Numbered from the stretch's first letter, positions 1-8,536 are shown. The stretch is 64,000 bases of DNA from Thalassobius sp049116315 (GCA_049116315.1 JAGDZD010000001.1:299906-363905), one strand, 5' to 3'. Notes: generated by a model from the sequence alone, not told the origin. Translations and numbers: made by a program.

Positions 1-698
1 GGGGCGGATTGGGTGCCAAAATTGGCAGGCAATCCCAAAGCGATCCCGGAACCACCGCACAACAAAGAGCGCCCTTTGGCGGCCCGGCCAATTTCCACCA
101 GATCTTCGTCGCGAATAGCGTCAACAATGACCAGTCCGGCCTCTGGCATTGCGTCTGCAATCGCTGCGGCCCCCTGCATTACGGTTACCGCTGCAATATG
201 GCCAACGTTTTGATCCGTTTGTGAGGCCATTACACGGCGCAAATCTGGGTCGCGCATTGGGGTCAGGGGGTGATCCTGCATCCCGCTTTCGTTCAGCAGC
301 ACATCTTGCACAAAAAGGTGCCCCTGATAGACACTGCGCCCATTTTCTGGGAACGCCGGACAGACCATGACTGCCCCGGGTGTCATGCGTTCAACCAAGG
401 CATCCAGAACCGGGCCGATGTTGCCCTCTGAGGTGCTGTCAAAGGTCGAGCAAACCTTAAAGATGATCTGCTCTGCCCCTTGGGCCAGCAACCAATCACA
501 GGCGGCCAAGCTCTCACTCACGGCTTGATCAACGGGTGCGGTGCGGGATTTCAACGCCACCACCCCCGCGTCTAGGTCAGGCTGCGCTGCAGCCGCAGGC
601 ACCCCGATGAATTGAGCGACACTCATGCCAGCTTCGGCCAATGTCAGGGCGATATCAGAGGCCCCGGTGAAATCATCCGCGATTACGCCGATCTTCAT
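1..698 (-). CDS. otnK: Four-carbon acid sugar kinase (OtnK-like), 3' end outside window
   Basis: Partial gene: 232 codons are present and the frame is still open at the window edge (the family is about 410-430 residues). The N-terminus MKIGVIADDFTGASDIA is the signature of the four-carbon acid sugar kinase family (former DUF1537), and a CPAFPENGR stretch near residue 133 fits the same fold. Known members phosphorylate 3-oxo-tetronates or related sugar acids with ATP before an aldolase/decarboxylase step. The ATG overlaps the stop of the upstream hydrolase gene by 4 bases, so it is the last visible gene of the leftward transporter operon. The exact substrate cannot be read from the sequence; otnK is a family-level symbol. 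Confidence 0.85.
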   Translation of the reverse strand, partial: MKIGVIADDFTGASDIALTLAEAGMSVAQFIGVPAAAAQPDLDAGVVALKSRTAPVDQAVSESLAACDWLLAQGAEQIIFKVCSTFDSTSEGNIGPVLDALVERMTPGAVMVCPAFPENGRSVYQGHLFVQDVLLNESGMQDHPLTPMRDPDLRRVMASQTDQNVGHIAAVTVMQGAAAIADAMPEAGLVIVDAIRDEDLVEIGRAAKGRSLLCGGSGIALGLPANFGTQSA

Positions 699-1492
699 AG
701 TATAATCTCTTTAATTGGGCCGGTATCCAGCCGGTAGATGTGATCTGCAACGCCCTGTGCAAAGACTTGGCGCACCATTGGATCGTGGCCGGGCACAATC
801 AATTCGCGGCGCGAGGCCAGCGTTTCGAGGGTTTGGAATCCGTCCAGCATATTTTGCAGATCGACAACAATGGGGAAGGGTTTGCGTTTCCACAGGTTTT
901 CATAATAGTGCGCCGCATCTGACGCGAGGACCATCCAGCCCGCTTTGGTCTTGACCCGCACGGCTTGCAACCCGCGGGAATGCCCCCCAACGCAGTGAAC
1001 GCTGATCCCTTCGGCAATTTGTGAATCGCCGTCATGAAAGGTCAACTTGCCGCGATAGAGCCGTGTGACAGCTTCGCAGACGTGATCCGCCGTAAAGGGC
1101 GCGCGCAGCGTGTCGTGACACATGCAAGGCCCTGTTGCAAAGGCCATTTCAGCCGTCTGTAAATGCAGGTGGGCATTTGGAAACAGCGCCAAGCCCCCGG
1201 CATGATCATAGTGCAAATGGGTGACGATGACCTCGGTGATATCCTCGGGTGTGAGGCCCAGAGGCGCCAGTGCGGCGCGCGGATCCAACCGAATTGGCCG
1301 GTTGCGCGCCTTGGCTTCTTCGTCGTCATAGCCGGTGTCGACCAGAATGGTGCGCGTGCCTTGCCGCAACACCCACATGAAATAATCCATTTCATGTGGG
1401 GCGTCGTGATTGTCATCAAAGATAAAGCTGTCGGCCCGTGTACGCGCGTTGCGCTCGGCGTATTTGACGGCGTGAATCTCCCAGTCGCTCAT
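695..1492 (-). CDS. Metallo-beta-lactamase-fold hydrolase, lactonase-like
   Basis: 265 residues. All metal ligands of the superfamily are visible: H92-x-H94-x-D96-H97 (HLHYDHAGG), H170 (GGHSRGLQ), D191 (SDAAHYY) and H235 (PGHDP). The closest family by pattern is the AiiA/N-acyl-homoserine-lactonase-like group, whose members hydrolyse lactones with two Zn ions in the cytoplasm. It sits between a small monooxygenase-like gene and a sugar-acid kinase, overlapping both by 4 bases, so I infer that it opens a lactone intermediate of the pathway rather than acting in quorum quenching. That inference rests on context only. Confidence 0.85.
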   Translation of the reverse strand: MSDWEIHAVKYAERNARTRADSFIFDDNHDAPHEMDYFMWVLRQGTRTILVDTGYDDEEAKARNRPIRLDPRAALAPLGLTPEDITEVIVTHLHYDHAGGLALFPNAHLHLQTAEMAFATGPCMCHDTLRAPFTADHVCEAVTRLYRGKLTFHDGDSQIAEGISVHCVGGHSRGLQAVRVKTKAGWMVLASDAAHYYENLWKRKPFPIVVDLQNMLDGFQTLETLASRRELIVPGHDPMVRQVFAQGVADHIYRLDTGPIKEIIL

Positions 1493-1773
1493 CGGATCAC
1501 CTCTTGATAGAGGCGCAGTTCTTTGCCCGCCACAAGTGTGTCGACCTTGGCGGAAAAGGCTTTGAAGTGAGCGCTTTCGAGATGGAGATCAAACGCTGCC
1601 CGGTCGTCATAAACCTCATAGAGGAAGACCTCGTCTCCATCGCGGCAGACATCAAACAGCTGACAACCAGCTTCATCCTTGCGCGAGGTGCGGGCATTTT
1701 CGACCATCAATGGCAGAAACTGATCCATCTGACCGGGGTGAATTTTAAAGGTAACGGTCACAACATACATCAA
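1489..1773 (-). CDS. Antibiotic biosynthesis monooxygenase (ABM)-family protein
   Basis: 94 residues with the typical small ferredoxin-like ABM pattern: an N-terminal strand (VTVTFKIHPG), a helix with FLPLMVENARTSRKDEAGC, then strand FDVCRDGDEVFLYEVYDD and helix AAFDLHLESAHFKAF. Such proteins are dimeric quinol or cofactor-free monooxygenases, or simply ligand-binding proteins of catabolic operons. It overlaps tctA by 4 bases upstream and the hydrolase by 4 bases downstream, so it is translationally coupled. It could be an isomerase-like accessory enzyme; the substrate is unknown. Confidence 0.8.
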   Translation of the reverse strand: MMYVVTVTFKIHPGQMDQFLPLMVENARTSRKDEAGCQLFDVCRDGDEVFLYEVYDDRAAFDLHLESAHFKAFSAKVDTLVAGKELRLYQEVIR

Positions 1774-3281
1774 GCTGTTCCTTTTTTGCGTCGCACAAAC
1801 AAACGTCGGATTGCTGGGATCTGCGCCAAGACAAGGGCAACACTCAGAACCAGCAGGATGGCCGCACCGGGGCGGGAAACAAAGACACTCAGGTCACCGT
1901 CAGCCAAGAACAATGACCGGCGGAAGGTCTCATCAAACATGCCGCCCAAGATGACGCCAATCACCAAAGGCGCAATAGGATATCGCATCATGTTCATGAA
2001 GTAGGCCACAAAACCAACCCCCAGCATCAGATAGAGATCGTTGATCCCGCCCCCTACACTGAACGAGCCGATAGCCGTCAGAACCATTACAATCGGCAAG
2101 AACACGGTCTGCGGGATGCGCAGAATTTTGATGAACACGCGAGCCGTGAACAGGCCCAGAATCCACATGGTGAACGAGGCCAGAACCATAATCGCCACAA
2201 CGCGCAGGATGATGTTCGGATCGATGGTGGGGCCGGGGATGACGTTGTTGATTTTGAACGCCCCCATCAGCGCTGCGGCTGGAGGAGAGCCGGGGATTCC
2301 CAGCACCAACAGGGGGATCAATGCACCGCCAATACACGCATTGTTGGCGGTCTCAGAGGACAAGAGCCCTTCGAGAGAGCCTTTGCCAAAGTTTTTGCCG
2401 TCCTTTGAAACGGTTTTACCAACGCCGTAGCTGACCCATCCGGCGACGTCTTCGCCAACGCCGGGCAAGGCACCAACACCGGTGCCAATCACACCCGAGC
2501 GGGTGATTGTGGGCAGGTGACGTTTCACAGCTTGAAGGTTGGGCAGGATGCGGCCTTGCAGCTCGACCAGTTTGCCGGCCTCCATATGGCGCAAACCATC
2601 AATGATTTGCGGAACAGCAAAGGCGCCCATCAAAACAGGAACAACCTGAAATCCAGACAGCATATAGGACCAGCCAAAGGTGTAGCGCGGTTCCGACAAC
2701 AGTGGATCCAGACCCACCATCGCCATCGCAAGGCCGATCAGCCCCGAAATCCACCCTTTGATCACCAGATCTTCACTCATCAAAGTGCCGGACAACAAGA
2801 TGCCAAACAGCGCCAACAGGGCCTTTTCCGGGCTGGCAATATTTTTGGACACCAGCAACAAGACCCAAACAAAGATCAACAGCGCAACGGTGCCGATCAG
2901 CGTGCCAATAAAGCTGGCGGTGGTGGTTAATCCAAGCGCTTCACCGCCGCGCCCTGCCTTGGCCAATGGGTGGCCATCCATCGCGGTGGCTGCGCTGGCA
3001 GCGGTGCCGGGAATGTTCAGCAAAATTGACGGGTAAGATCCGCCATAGATCGCCCCAACATAGGCCCCCAAAAGCGCAATCAACGAATAATCCAGCGGAA
3101 TTTTGTTGCCAAAAAAGCCTGTCAAAATGGTCACGGCCAAGGTGGCGGTGAGACCGGGCAGGGCGCCGAATGTGATCCCCAGAAAGACAGAGATCACCAG
3201 ATAAACATAGGTCAGCGGATCGACCACCAAAGCGGCAAAAACGGTGCCAAACCCGGCAAGTTGGGAGAAGACAAACTCCAT
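1770..3281 (-). CDS. tctA: Tripartite tricarboxylate transporter large permease TctA
   Basis: 503 residues, the usual length for TctA with about 12 membrane helices. The N-terminal LGITFGALPGLTATLAV and the internal GVGALPGVGEDVAGWVSYG are the two family-typical glycine/proline-rich repeats of the TTT large subunit (one per inverted half). It forms the inner-membrane channel together with TctB and receives an organic acid from periplasmic TctC, driven by a cation gradient. It lies 2 bases downstream of tctB. The transported acid is unknown; the neighbouring genes point to a sugar acid or a related hydroxy acid. Confidence 0.95.
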   Translation of the reverse strand: MEFVFSQLAGFGTVFAALVVDPLTYVYLVISVFLGITFGALPGLTATLAVTILTGFFGNKIPLDYSLIALLGAYVGAIYGGSYPSILLNIPGTAASAATAMDGHPLAKAGRGGEALGLTTTASFIGTLIGTVALLIFVWVLLLVSKNIASPEKALLALFGILLSGTLMSEDLVIKGWISGLIGLAMAMVGLDPLLSEPRYTFGWSYMLSGFQVVPVLMGAFAVPQIIDGLRHMEAGKLVELQGRILPNLQAVKRHLPTITRSGVIGTGVGALPGVGEDVAGWVSYGVGKTVSKDGKNFGKGSLEGLLSSETANNACIGGALIPLLVLGIPGSPPAAALMGAFKINNVIPGPTIDPNIILRVVAIMVLASFTMWILGLFTARVFIKILRIPQTVFLPIVMVLTAIGSFSVGGGINDLYLMLGVGFVAYFMNMMRYPIAPLVIGVILGGMFDETFRRSLFLADGDLSVFVSRPGAAILLVLSVALVLAQIPAIRRLFVRRKKGTA

Positions 3282-3283
3282 TT

Positions 3284-4033
3284 TCAGCGGCTCCAGATAG
3301 GTTTTAGAGTGACATAGTAGTGGTATTCGATCTGGCTAAAGATCAGGCCGCCCCGGTTGGGCACATTCTGGCGAAAGCCAAAGGCCATGGCGCAGACCAA
3401 AATGATCGGGGTCACAACTGCAATGATCGGGATGGCTTTGGCCACTTTGGTGCCGCGCCCTTGGATCATCGCCCAAAGCACCAAGGCAATCCAAAGCACC
3501 AAAGTCAGGACGTCATCGTCATGGCGTGCCCATTCGGACTGCGGCAAATGACGGATCATTGCATAAGCGCCGGCCAAACCGACGGCTGCAGCAGACAGGC
3601 CCATGCGGGCGCTGAGGCCCTGATGGTAGCCATAGATCAAAGCTGTGATCAGCAAGCCTGATCCAAGGATAAAGTCTACCCGAGGCACCAGACCGGCAAT
3701 ATAGAAAAATAAGATAACGCCAAGCGTCGAAAAGCGCCAAGCCTCTTGGCGATCCCAGCCAATGCCAACCAAGCTGAGCGCCCGTTTGGCGCCGCCTTCG
3801 CGGATCGCCGTGATCAGCAAAACAATGGCCAGCACAAACATGCCGCCAAAAATGCCCAAGGGCACAATCGCAGCAGAGGAGTACCAGTCAGACCCGCTGA
3901 CCCCACCTCGGTTTTCGCCCCACAGGGGGATGAAGGATGTGCGCCAAAGGAAAAAGACTGACAGGATGATCAGCCCAATGGCAGCCCAAAAATCGCGGGT
4001 TCGCAATACGGCTTTGTCTTCGGTAGTGTCCAC
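3284..4033 (-). CDS. tctB: Tripartite tricarboxylate transporter small subunit TctB
   Basis: 249 residues with four clear hydrophobic segments (for example AIGLIILSVFFLWR near residue 15, GGMFVLAIVLLIT near 58 and TLVLWIALVLWAM near 180). TctB proteins are poorly conserved, and the call rests on the four-helix layout and its place between tctC and tctA. It is longer than many TctB proteins (about 150-170 residues) because of an extra hydrophobic C-terminal part. It is separated from tctC by a 10-bp-stem hairpin at 4054-4082 that probably lets tctC be expressed at a higher level. Confidence 0.88.
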   Translation of the reverse strand: MDTTEDKAVLRTRDFWAAIGLIILSVFFLWRTSFIPLWGENRGGVSGSDWYSSAAIVPLGIFGGMFVLAIVLLITAIREGGAKRALSLVGIGWDRQEAWRFSTLGVILFFYIAGLVPRVDFILGSGLLITALIYGYHQGLSARMGLSAAAVGLAGAYAMIRHLPQSEWARHDDDVLTLVLWIALVLWAMIQGRGTKVAKAIPIIAVVTPIILVCAMAFGFRQNVPNRGGLIFSQIEYHYYVTLKPIWSR

Positions 4034-4053
4034 TTTGGCCCCTCCTGGCGTGG

Positions 4054-4082
4054 ACGAAGGGGGCGGAAACCACCCCCTTCGT
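4054..4082 (-). promoter_or_regulatory. Intercistronic hairpin between tctC and tctB
   Basis: Perfect 10-base inverted repeat ACGAAGGGGG / CCCCCTTCGT with a 9-base loop. Read on the minus strand it lies just after the tctC stop and has no U-run following it, so it is more likely an mRNA-stabilising or partial-termination stem protecting the tctC 3' end than a full terminator. In the other orientation a T-run does follow, but nothing is transcribed that way here. Confidence 0.6.
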
Positions 4083-4102
4083 AAGTTTTTTGCTCGGAAA
4101 AA

Positions 4103-5110
4103 TTATGGCTTGGTGATGCCAAGCGAGCTTGGGTCAACTGTGGTCGCGCCCAAATCTTTCAGCGTGTAAGCAAAGGTGCTTTCCAGAGTGGAGAACAGAG
4201 CTTGTGCTTCTTCACCGTACTGACCGCCAACGTCATAGTTGTTCGCAGTTGCCCACTCAGCAACGGTGTCAGAGGCGATGGCTTTTTCAAACGCTGTGCC
4301 CAAGGCCGCTTTAACGTCGTCGCTTGCTGAATCGTGGATCGCAAAGCCGATCGCTTGTTTCAGTGGCAGGTAGGCATCCAATCCATCATAGATCGAGAAG
4401 GCTGATGGTACAGTCATGCCCGCAATATCTGCCGCGTCAGGTGTCAGCATCGCCAAAGGCTTCAACAGACCACCTTCGATCAAGGCGGCTTGCTCGGCCA
4501 AAGAGGTCACAACCACGGCAACTTCGCCGGCAATCGCTGCTTCTTGACCTGGTGCAGAGCCTTTATAAGGCACAAACTTGAATTCTGCGCCGGCGCCTTG
4601 CTGGATGGCCAGCAGGTTCAGGTGGTGGATCGAGCCCGCGCCAGAGGCCGCGGCTGGAATGCTGTTTGGTGCTGCTTTTGCGGCATCAACCAGTTCTTCC
4701 AGAGTGTTGTAAGGGCTGTTGGCTGGTACGGACAGCAGGTCAGGCGAACCACCCACAATGAACGGGTACCAGTAATCAAACTTCTTGTCCCAGCCACCTT
4801 GAACGGATGCTGTTACGTTTGATTCGGACAGGCCAACCAAGGTGTAGCCATCATCAGGTTGGTTCTGAACATAGACCATGCCGTTCGAACCGGCGACGCC
4901 ACCAGTTTGGTTTGTCACGTTGATCGAAACGGGCAGGTGCTTTTCCATTTCCGCCATGATCATACGGTTGATGGTGTCAGTACCGCCACCGGCGCCCCAT
5001 ACAACAGCTGTTGTGATGTCACGGTATGGATAGTCCTGTGCCATTGCAGCTGAGCCCAACCCTGTGACCAGAGCAGCCGTTGCTACGATTTTACCAAAAG
5101 TAGTTTTCAT
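4103..5110 (-). CDS. tctC: Tripartite tricarboxylate transporter solute-binding protein TctC
   Basis: 335 residues from the ATG at 5110, chosen because a GGAGGAAG ribosome-binding site lies just upstream and a clean signal peptide follows (MKTTFGKIVATAALVTGLG..AMA, cleavage near residue 23). An upstream in-frame start at 5257 would add a non-signal extension. The mature part has the TctC/BugT pattern (VVWGAGGGTDTINR, FKFVPYKGSAPGQEAAIAGEV). It binds an organic acid in the periplasm and delivers it to TctAB. It is the first gene of the leftward operon, divergent from the dehydrogenase gene at 5245. Confidence 0.95.
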   Translation of the reverse strand: MKTTFGKIVATAALVTGLGSAAMAQDYPYRDITTAVVWGAGGGTDTINRMIMAEMEKHLPVSINVTNQTGGVAGSNGMVYVQNQPDDGYTLVGLSESNVTASVQGGWDKKFDYWYPFIVGGSPDLLSVPANSPYNTLEELVDAAKAAPNSIPAAASGAGSIHHLNLLAIQQGAGAEFKFVPYKGSAPGQEAAIAGEVAVVVTSLAEQAALIEGGLLKPLAMLTPDAADIAGMTVPSAFSIYDGLDAYLPLKQAIGFAIHDSASDDVKAALGTAFEKAIASDTVAEWATANNYDVGGQYGEEAQALFSTLESTFAYTLKDLGATTVDPSSLGITKP

Positions 5111-5145
5111 TTGTCTTCCTCCCAAAAAATTAGTGCGTTTTACAT

Positions 5146-5177
5146 TGCATTTATTTGCGTATGCGTTAATGAATGCA
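5146..5177. promoter_or_regulatory. Inverted repeat, candidate operator of the GntR/FCD regulator
   Basis: TGCATTTATT and AATGAATGCA form 10-base arms with one mismatch around a 12-base spacer, inside the 134-base divergent region between tctC and the dehydrogenase gene. A GntR-type regulator is encoded at the end of the rightward run, and regulators of this kind often bind such sites at divergent catabolic promoters. The assignment to that regulator is inference. Confidence 0.45.
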
Positions 5178-5244
5178 TTGTCAACTTCGCTATCGAAAAA
5201 TACGAAGAAAACGCTTAAACGGAAGAAAAGGATTCGAGGGCCAT

Positions 5245-6336
5245 ATGAAACGGACATTTGAAATTGCGGTATTTGAGGGTGACGGGATCGGTCCTGAAAT
5301 CATTGGTCCAACTGTCGAAATCCTGAGCCGGATGTCGGGTGTGGCCAATGAATATGAGCTGACCTTCACCAATGCCCCTGCTGGCGCGAGCCACTATGCG
5401 AAAACCGGCGAATCATTTCCTGAATCGTCCATGGAAACAGCCAAGCGCGCCGATGCGATTCTGTTGTCGGCGATGGGGCTGCCGGATGTGCGCTATCCTG
5501 ATGGCACAGAAATTTCGCCTCAGATTGATCTGCGTAAAGCCCTGACATTGTTCGCAGGTGTGCGCCCTGTCACCGTAAAGCCGGGGCAACACACACCGCT
5601 GAATATGCCCGAGGGCAAAGAGATCGATTTCGTTCTGATCCGCGAAAGCACCGAAGGTCTGTTTTACACGCAAGGGCGGGGAGAAGTGACCGAAGATGAA
5701 GCGCGTGAAACACTGCTGATCACACGCGACATCTCGGAAAAGCTGTTCAAATTTGCCTTTGAATTGGCAGGCAGCCGCAAGGCGGCGGGACGTGGTCCGG
5801 GCAAAGTCACCTGCGTCGACAAAGCAAATGTGTTCCGTGCGTTTGCCTTTTTCCGCGACATGTTCGATGTCGAAGCGGCAAAGCATCCTGACTTGATCGC
5901 AGATCACGCCTATGTCGACGCCACGGCGCTTTGGATGGTGCAAAAGCCATGGGATTTTGACGTCATGGTCACCGAAAACATGTTTGGCGACATCCTGTCT
6001 GATCTTGGTGCGGGCCTTATGGGTGGCCTTGGATTGGCCCCATCGGCCGATATCGGTCTTGAACACGCTGTGTTCCAGCCCTGTCATGGGTCAGCCCCAG
6101 ACATCGCGGGCCAAGGTGTTGCCAACCCATTGGCGATGATCTTGTCCGCCGCCATGATGTTGGATTGGTTGGGCATCAAACACGACAATGCCGCCATGCG
6201 GTCTGATGGTCAAAAGCTGCGCCAAGCGGTGGAAGACGTCACCGCGATGGGCAAAGTTCTGACCCGTGATCTGGGTGGCACCGCTGGCACCGCCGAAGCT
6301 GCGCGCAGCATTTCGGATGCGTTGTTTGTGTCATGA
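5245..6336 (+). CDS. Isocitrate/isopropylmalate-dehydrogenase-family enzyme
   Basis: 363 residues from the ATG at 5245 (GAGGG six bases upstream). The N-terminal FEGDGIGPEI, the arginine-rich substrate region (DLRKALTLFAGVRPV), RESTEGLFY, DKANVFR and the metal-binding VTENMFGDILSDLGAGLMGGLG segment are those of beta-decarboxylating NAD(P)-dependent dehydrogenases. It is not in a leucine operon, and it sits beside an acid transporter and a sugar-acid kinase. I therefore infer a catabolic 2- or 3-hydroxy-acid dehydrogenase (tartrate/malate-dehydrogenase-like) rather than LeuB. It overlaps the next gene by 4 bases. Confidence 0.85.
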   Translation: MKRTFEIAVFEGDGIGPEIIGPTVEILSRMSGVANEYELTFTNAPAGASHYAKTGESFPESSMETAKRADAILLSAMGLPDVRYPDGTEISPQIDLRKALTLFAGVRPVTVKPGQHTPLNMPEGKEIDFVLIRESTEGLFYTQGRGEVTEDEARETLLITRDISEKLFKFAFELAGSRKAAGRGPGKVTCVDKANVFRAFAFFRDMFDVEAAKHPDLIADHAYVDATALWMVQKPWDFDVMVTENMFGDILSDLGAGLMGGLGLAPSADIGLEHAVFQPCHGSAPDIAGQGVANPLAMILSAAMMLDWLGIKHDNAAMRSDGQKLRQAVEDVTAMGKVLTRDLGGTAGTAEAARSISDALFVS

Positions 6337-7364
6337 GCCAAGATGAGATGATTCGCGTCGCCTGTGTTGGCGCCGGTTATTTCAGCCAGTTCCATTATGG
6401 CAGCTGGGCCCGGATCGACCGGGTTCAGCTGTTGGCTTCTTGTAACCGCGATATCACCAAAGCGCAGGCCACTGGCTTGGCCGCCTATGATGATCTTGAT
6501 CAGATGCTGTCTGAACAGAAACCAGATTTGTTGGATATCATTCTGCCCCCGGTTGCCCATGCTGCGACCATTCGAAAAGCGCTGGCGCATGGGGTCAAAA
6601 CCATGATTTGCCAGAAACCTTTTTGCGTGGACAAGGCCGAGGCTTTGGTCATCACGCAAGAAGCCGAAGCGGCGGGTGCGCGCATCGTGGTGCATGAGAA
6701 TTTTCGGTTCCAACCGTGGTATCGTGCGCTCAAACAGGCGTTGGATGCAGGCAAAGTCGGGCAGCTGATGCAGTTGACCTTTCGGTTGCGCCCCGGTGAC
6801 GGCCAAGGCCCTGACGCTTATCTGGACCGGCAGCCCTATTTTCAGCAAATGGAACAGTTTCTGGTGCATGAAACCGGCGTCCATTGGGTGGACACCTTCC
6901 GCTATCTGCTCGGAGACCCAACTGCGGTCTATGCCGATCTGCGTAAAGTGAACCCGGTGATCGCAGGGGAAGATGCTGGATATATCGTCTTTGATCATCC
7001 CAATGGGGTGCGCGCCTTGTTTGATGGCAACCGCAGCTTGGACCACAGCGCCGACAACCACCGCCGCACAATGGGCGAAGCTTTGGTCGAAGGTTCTGAG
7101 GGGACAATCACCCTGCGTGGGGACGGCTCTTTGTGGCTCCGTCCCTTTGGGGCAATCCAAGAGACGTGCCTGTCGCCAGCCGATACATGGGAAGGCTTTG
7201 GCGGGGACTGTGTCCATGCCTTGCAAAGTCACGTTATTTCAGGCCTTTTAGACAATACACCGTTGGAAAACGAAGCGCGCGACTATATGCGGGTTATCGA
7301 AATCGAAGACGCCATTTACGCCGCCGCACACGCGGGGCGCAAAGTATCACTGGAGACAGGTTGA
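6333..7364 (+). CDS. Gfo/Idh/MocA-family oxidoreductase
   Basis: 343 residues. A Rossmann N-terminus (VACVGAGYFSQFH, residues 9-21), the QKPF lysine motif (K95-P96, the usual EKP position) and HETGVHWVDTFRYLLG fit the NAD(P)-dependent sugar/inositol oxidoreductase family, including the conserved histidine of the catalytic region. It probably oxidises a sugar, sugar acid or polyol hydroxyl. It overlaps the dehydrogenase upstream by 4 bases and the regulator downstream by 4 bases, so all three are one transcript. Confidence 0.88.
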   Translation: MSQDEMIRVACVGAGYFSQFHYGSWARIDRVQLLASCNRDITKAQATGLAAYDDLDQMLSEQKPDLLDIILPPVAHAATIRKALAHGVKTMICQKPFCVDKAEALVITQEAEAAGARIVVHENFRFQPWYRALKQALDAGKVGQLMQLTFRLRPGDGQGPDAYLDRQPYFQQMEQFLVHETGVHWVDTFRYLLGDPTAVYADLRKVNPVIAGEDAGYIVFDHPNGVRALFDGNRSLDHSADNHRRTMGEALVEGSEGTITLRGDGSLWLRPFGAIQETCLSPADTWEGFGGDCVHALQSHVISGLLDNTPLENEARDYMRVIEIEDAIYAAAHAGRKVSLETG

Positions 7365-8038
7365 AACAGCAAGCTGACAAACCGCAATCAAACACCCAGC
7401 GCGCCATTCATGAATTGCGTGAGCTGATTTTTGCGGGCGATTTGGCCGCTGGATCAGATCACTTGGAAAGTGAATTGGCAGAGCAATTGGGCATGTCACG
7501 AACCCCGGTTCGCGAAGCCGCTTTGACGCTGGAAAGCCAAGGTTTGTTGGAGCTGCGCCCCCGCAAAGGGGTGCGCATCTTGCCGGTCTCTCCGGCCGAT
7601 ATGGCAGAGATCTATGATGTCTTGACTGAACTCGAAAGTTTGGCGGCCCGTCGCGCCGCTGAGCGCAGCCTCACAGACGAAGACCTGTCGTTGCTGGCGC
7701 AGTCCATTCAGAACATGGACGATGCGCTGGAAAGCAAGAACCTTGATGATTGGGCCGGGGCGGATGAATGTTTTCACCGCGAGCTGGTTAATCTGGGGGG
7801 CAATTCACGGGTGCGCACCATTTTTGCCATGATGAGCGATCAGGTTCGGCGCGCCCGATCCGTGACGTTGTACATGCGCCCCGTGCCCGTGCAATCCAAT
7901 GAAGATCATCGCCAAGTCTACGAAGCCATCCGACTGGGGCAACCTGATGCGGCGGCGGCCATTCACCGGGCGCATCGTCAAAAGGCCAAGGACATGATTG
8001 TCACCTTGCTTGATAAGCACAAGTTGAACCGGATCTGA
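7361..8038 (+). CDS. GntR-family transcriptional regulator, FCD subfamily
   Basis: 225 residues from a TTG start at 7361, preceded by GGAGACAGG and overlapping the stop of the oxidoreductase gene by 4 bases. An upstream in-frame start would run deep into that gene and is unlikely. Residues about 10-70 form the winged helix-turn-helix (ESELAEQLGMSRTPVREAALTLESQGL); residues about 85-220 form the all-helical FCD ligand domain with DECFHRELVNLGGN and the H of IHRAHRQKAKDM near the C-terminus as likely metal ligands. It is the probable controller of both divergent runs of this locus. Confidence 0.9.
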   Translation: MKQQADKPQSNTQRAIHELRELIFAGDLAAGSDHLESELAEQLGMSRTPVREAALTLESQGLLELRPRKGVRILPVSPADMAEIYDVLTELESLAARRAAERSLTDEDLSLLAQSIQNMDDALESKNLDDWAGADECFHRELVNLGGNSRVRTIFAMMSDQVRRARSVTLYMRPVPVQSNEDHRQVYEAIRLGQPDAAAAIHRAHRQKAKDMIVTLLDKHKLNRI

Positions 8039-8134
8039 CAGCCGTCGTTACCGCAGTTGTCAGCTGCGACACCGCTGCAGGTTGTGCTGGCTTAGAGGTG
8101 GGCTAAGCTTTGGTGTGACCCTTGGAGGTGGGCC

Positions 8135-8536
8135 ATGACGCCCTCTGAACCAGACCTGATTGTGTTTGATGCAGCGTGCATTTTCTGCTCTGGCTTTGCC
8201 CGCTTCATCAGCAAGCACGATACCCTGCACCGATTTCGATTTGTCACAGCGCAGTCGCAAACCGGGCATGATCTCTACGTCGCGCATGGTCTAGACCCGA
8301 CGGACTGGAGCACCAACATCGTGATCGTGGACGCTAAGGCATATACCAAGTTGGCAGCCTTCACTGCCGCGATGCGTGCACTTGGCGGACCTTGGAAACT
8401 CTTTGGAGTGTTGGATCTGGTGCCGCGCCCCATTGGTAATTGGTTTTATGATCGCGTCGCCAAAAACCGTTATGCCTTTGGACGGCGCAGTTGCCCGATC
8501 CCCGACGAGACATTGAGGAACCGAATTCTTGACTAA
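8135..8536 (+). CDS. DCC-family thiol-disulfide-type protein (DUF393)
   Basis: 133 residues. The D-A-A-C-x-x-C motif (DAACIFCSGFARFI) right after the first strand defines the DCC family, which has a thioredoxin-like fold and is thought to do thiol redox chemistry. The C-terminal part carries the family's aromatic-rich NWFYDRVAKNRYAFG. No signal peptide or membrane segment is visible. GGAGGTGGGCC precedes the ATG. It overlaps the next gene by 8 bases. The physiological partner is unknown. Confidence 0.88.
   Translation: MTPSEPDLIVFDAACIFCSGFARFISKHDTLHRFRFVTAQSQTGHDLYVAHGLDPTDWSTNIVIVDAKAYTKLAAFTAAMRALGGPWKLFGVLDLVPRPIGNWFYDRVAKNRYAFGRRSCPIPDETLRNRILD

Noticed and set aside
695..1492. Quorum-quenching lactonase
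   Set aside because: The motif fits AHL-lactonase-like enzymes, but the operon context points to a catabolic lactone; no signal-related gene is nearby.
4103..5257. Longer start for the TctC gene
   Set aside because: The extra 49 residues precede a clean signal peptide and lack a ribosome-binding site, while GGAGGAAG lies before the ATG at 5110.
6210..7232. 340-codon minus-strand frame
   Set aside because: Antisense to the clear Gfo/Idh/MocA gene and dehydrogenase end; the codon pattern fits the plus strand and the translation has no recognisable domain.
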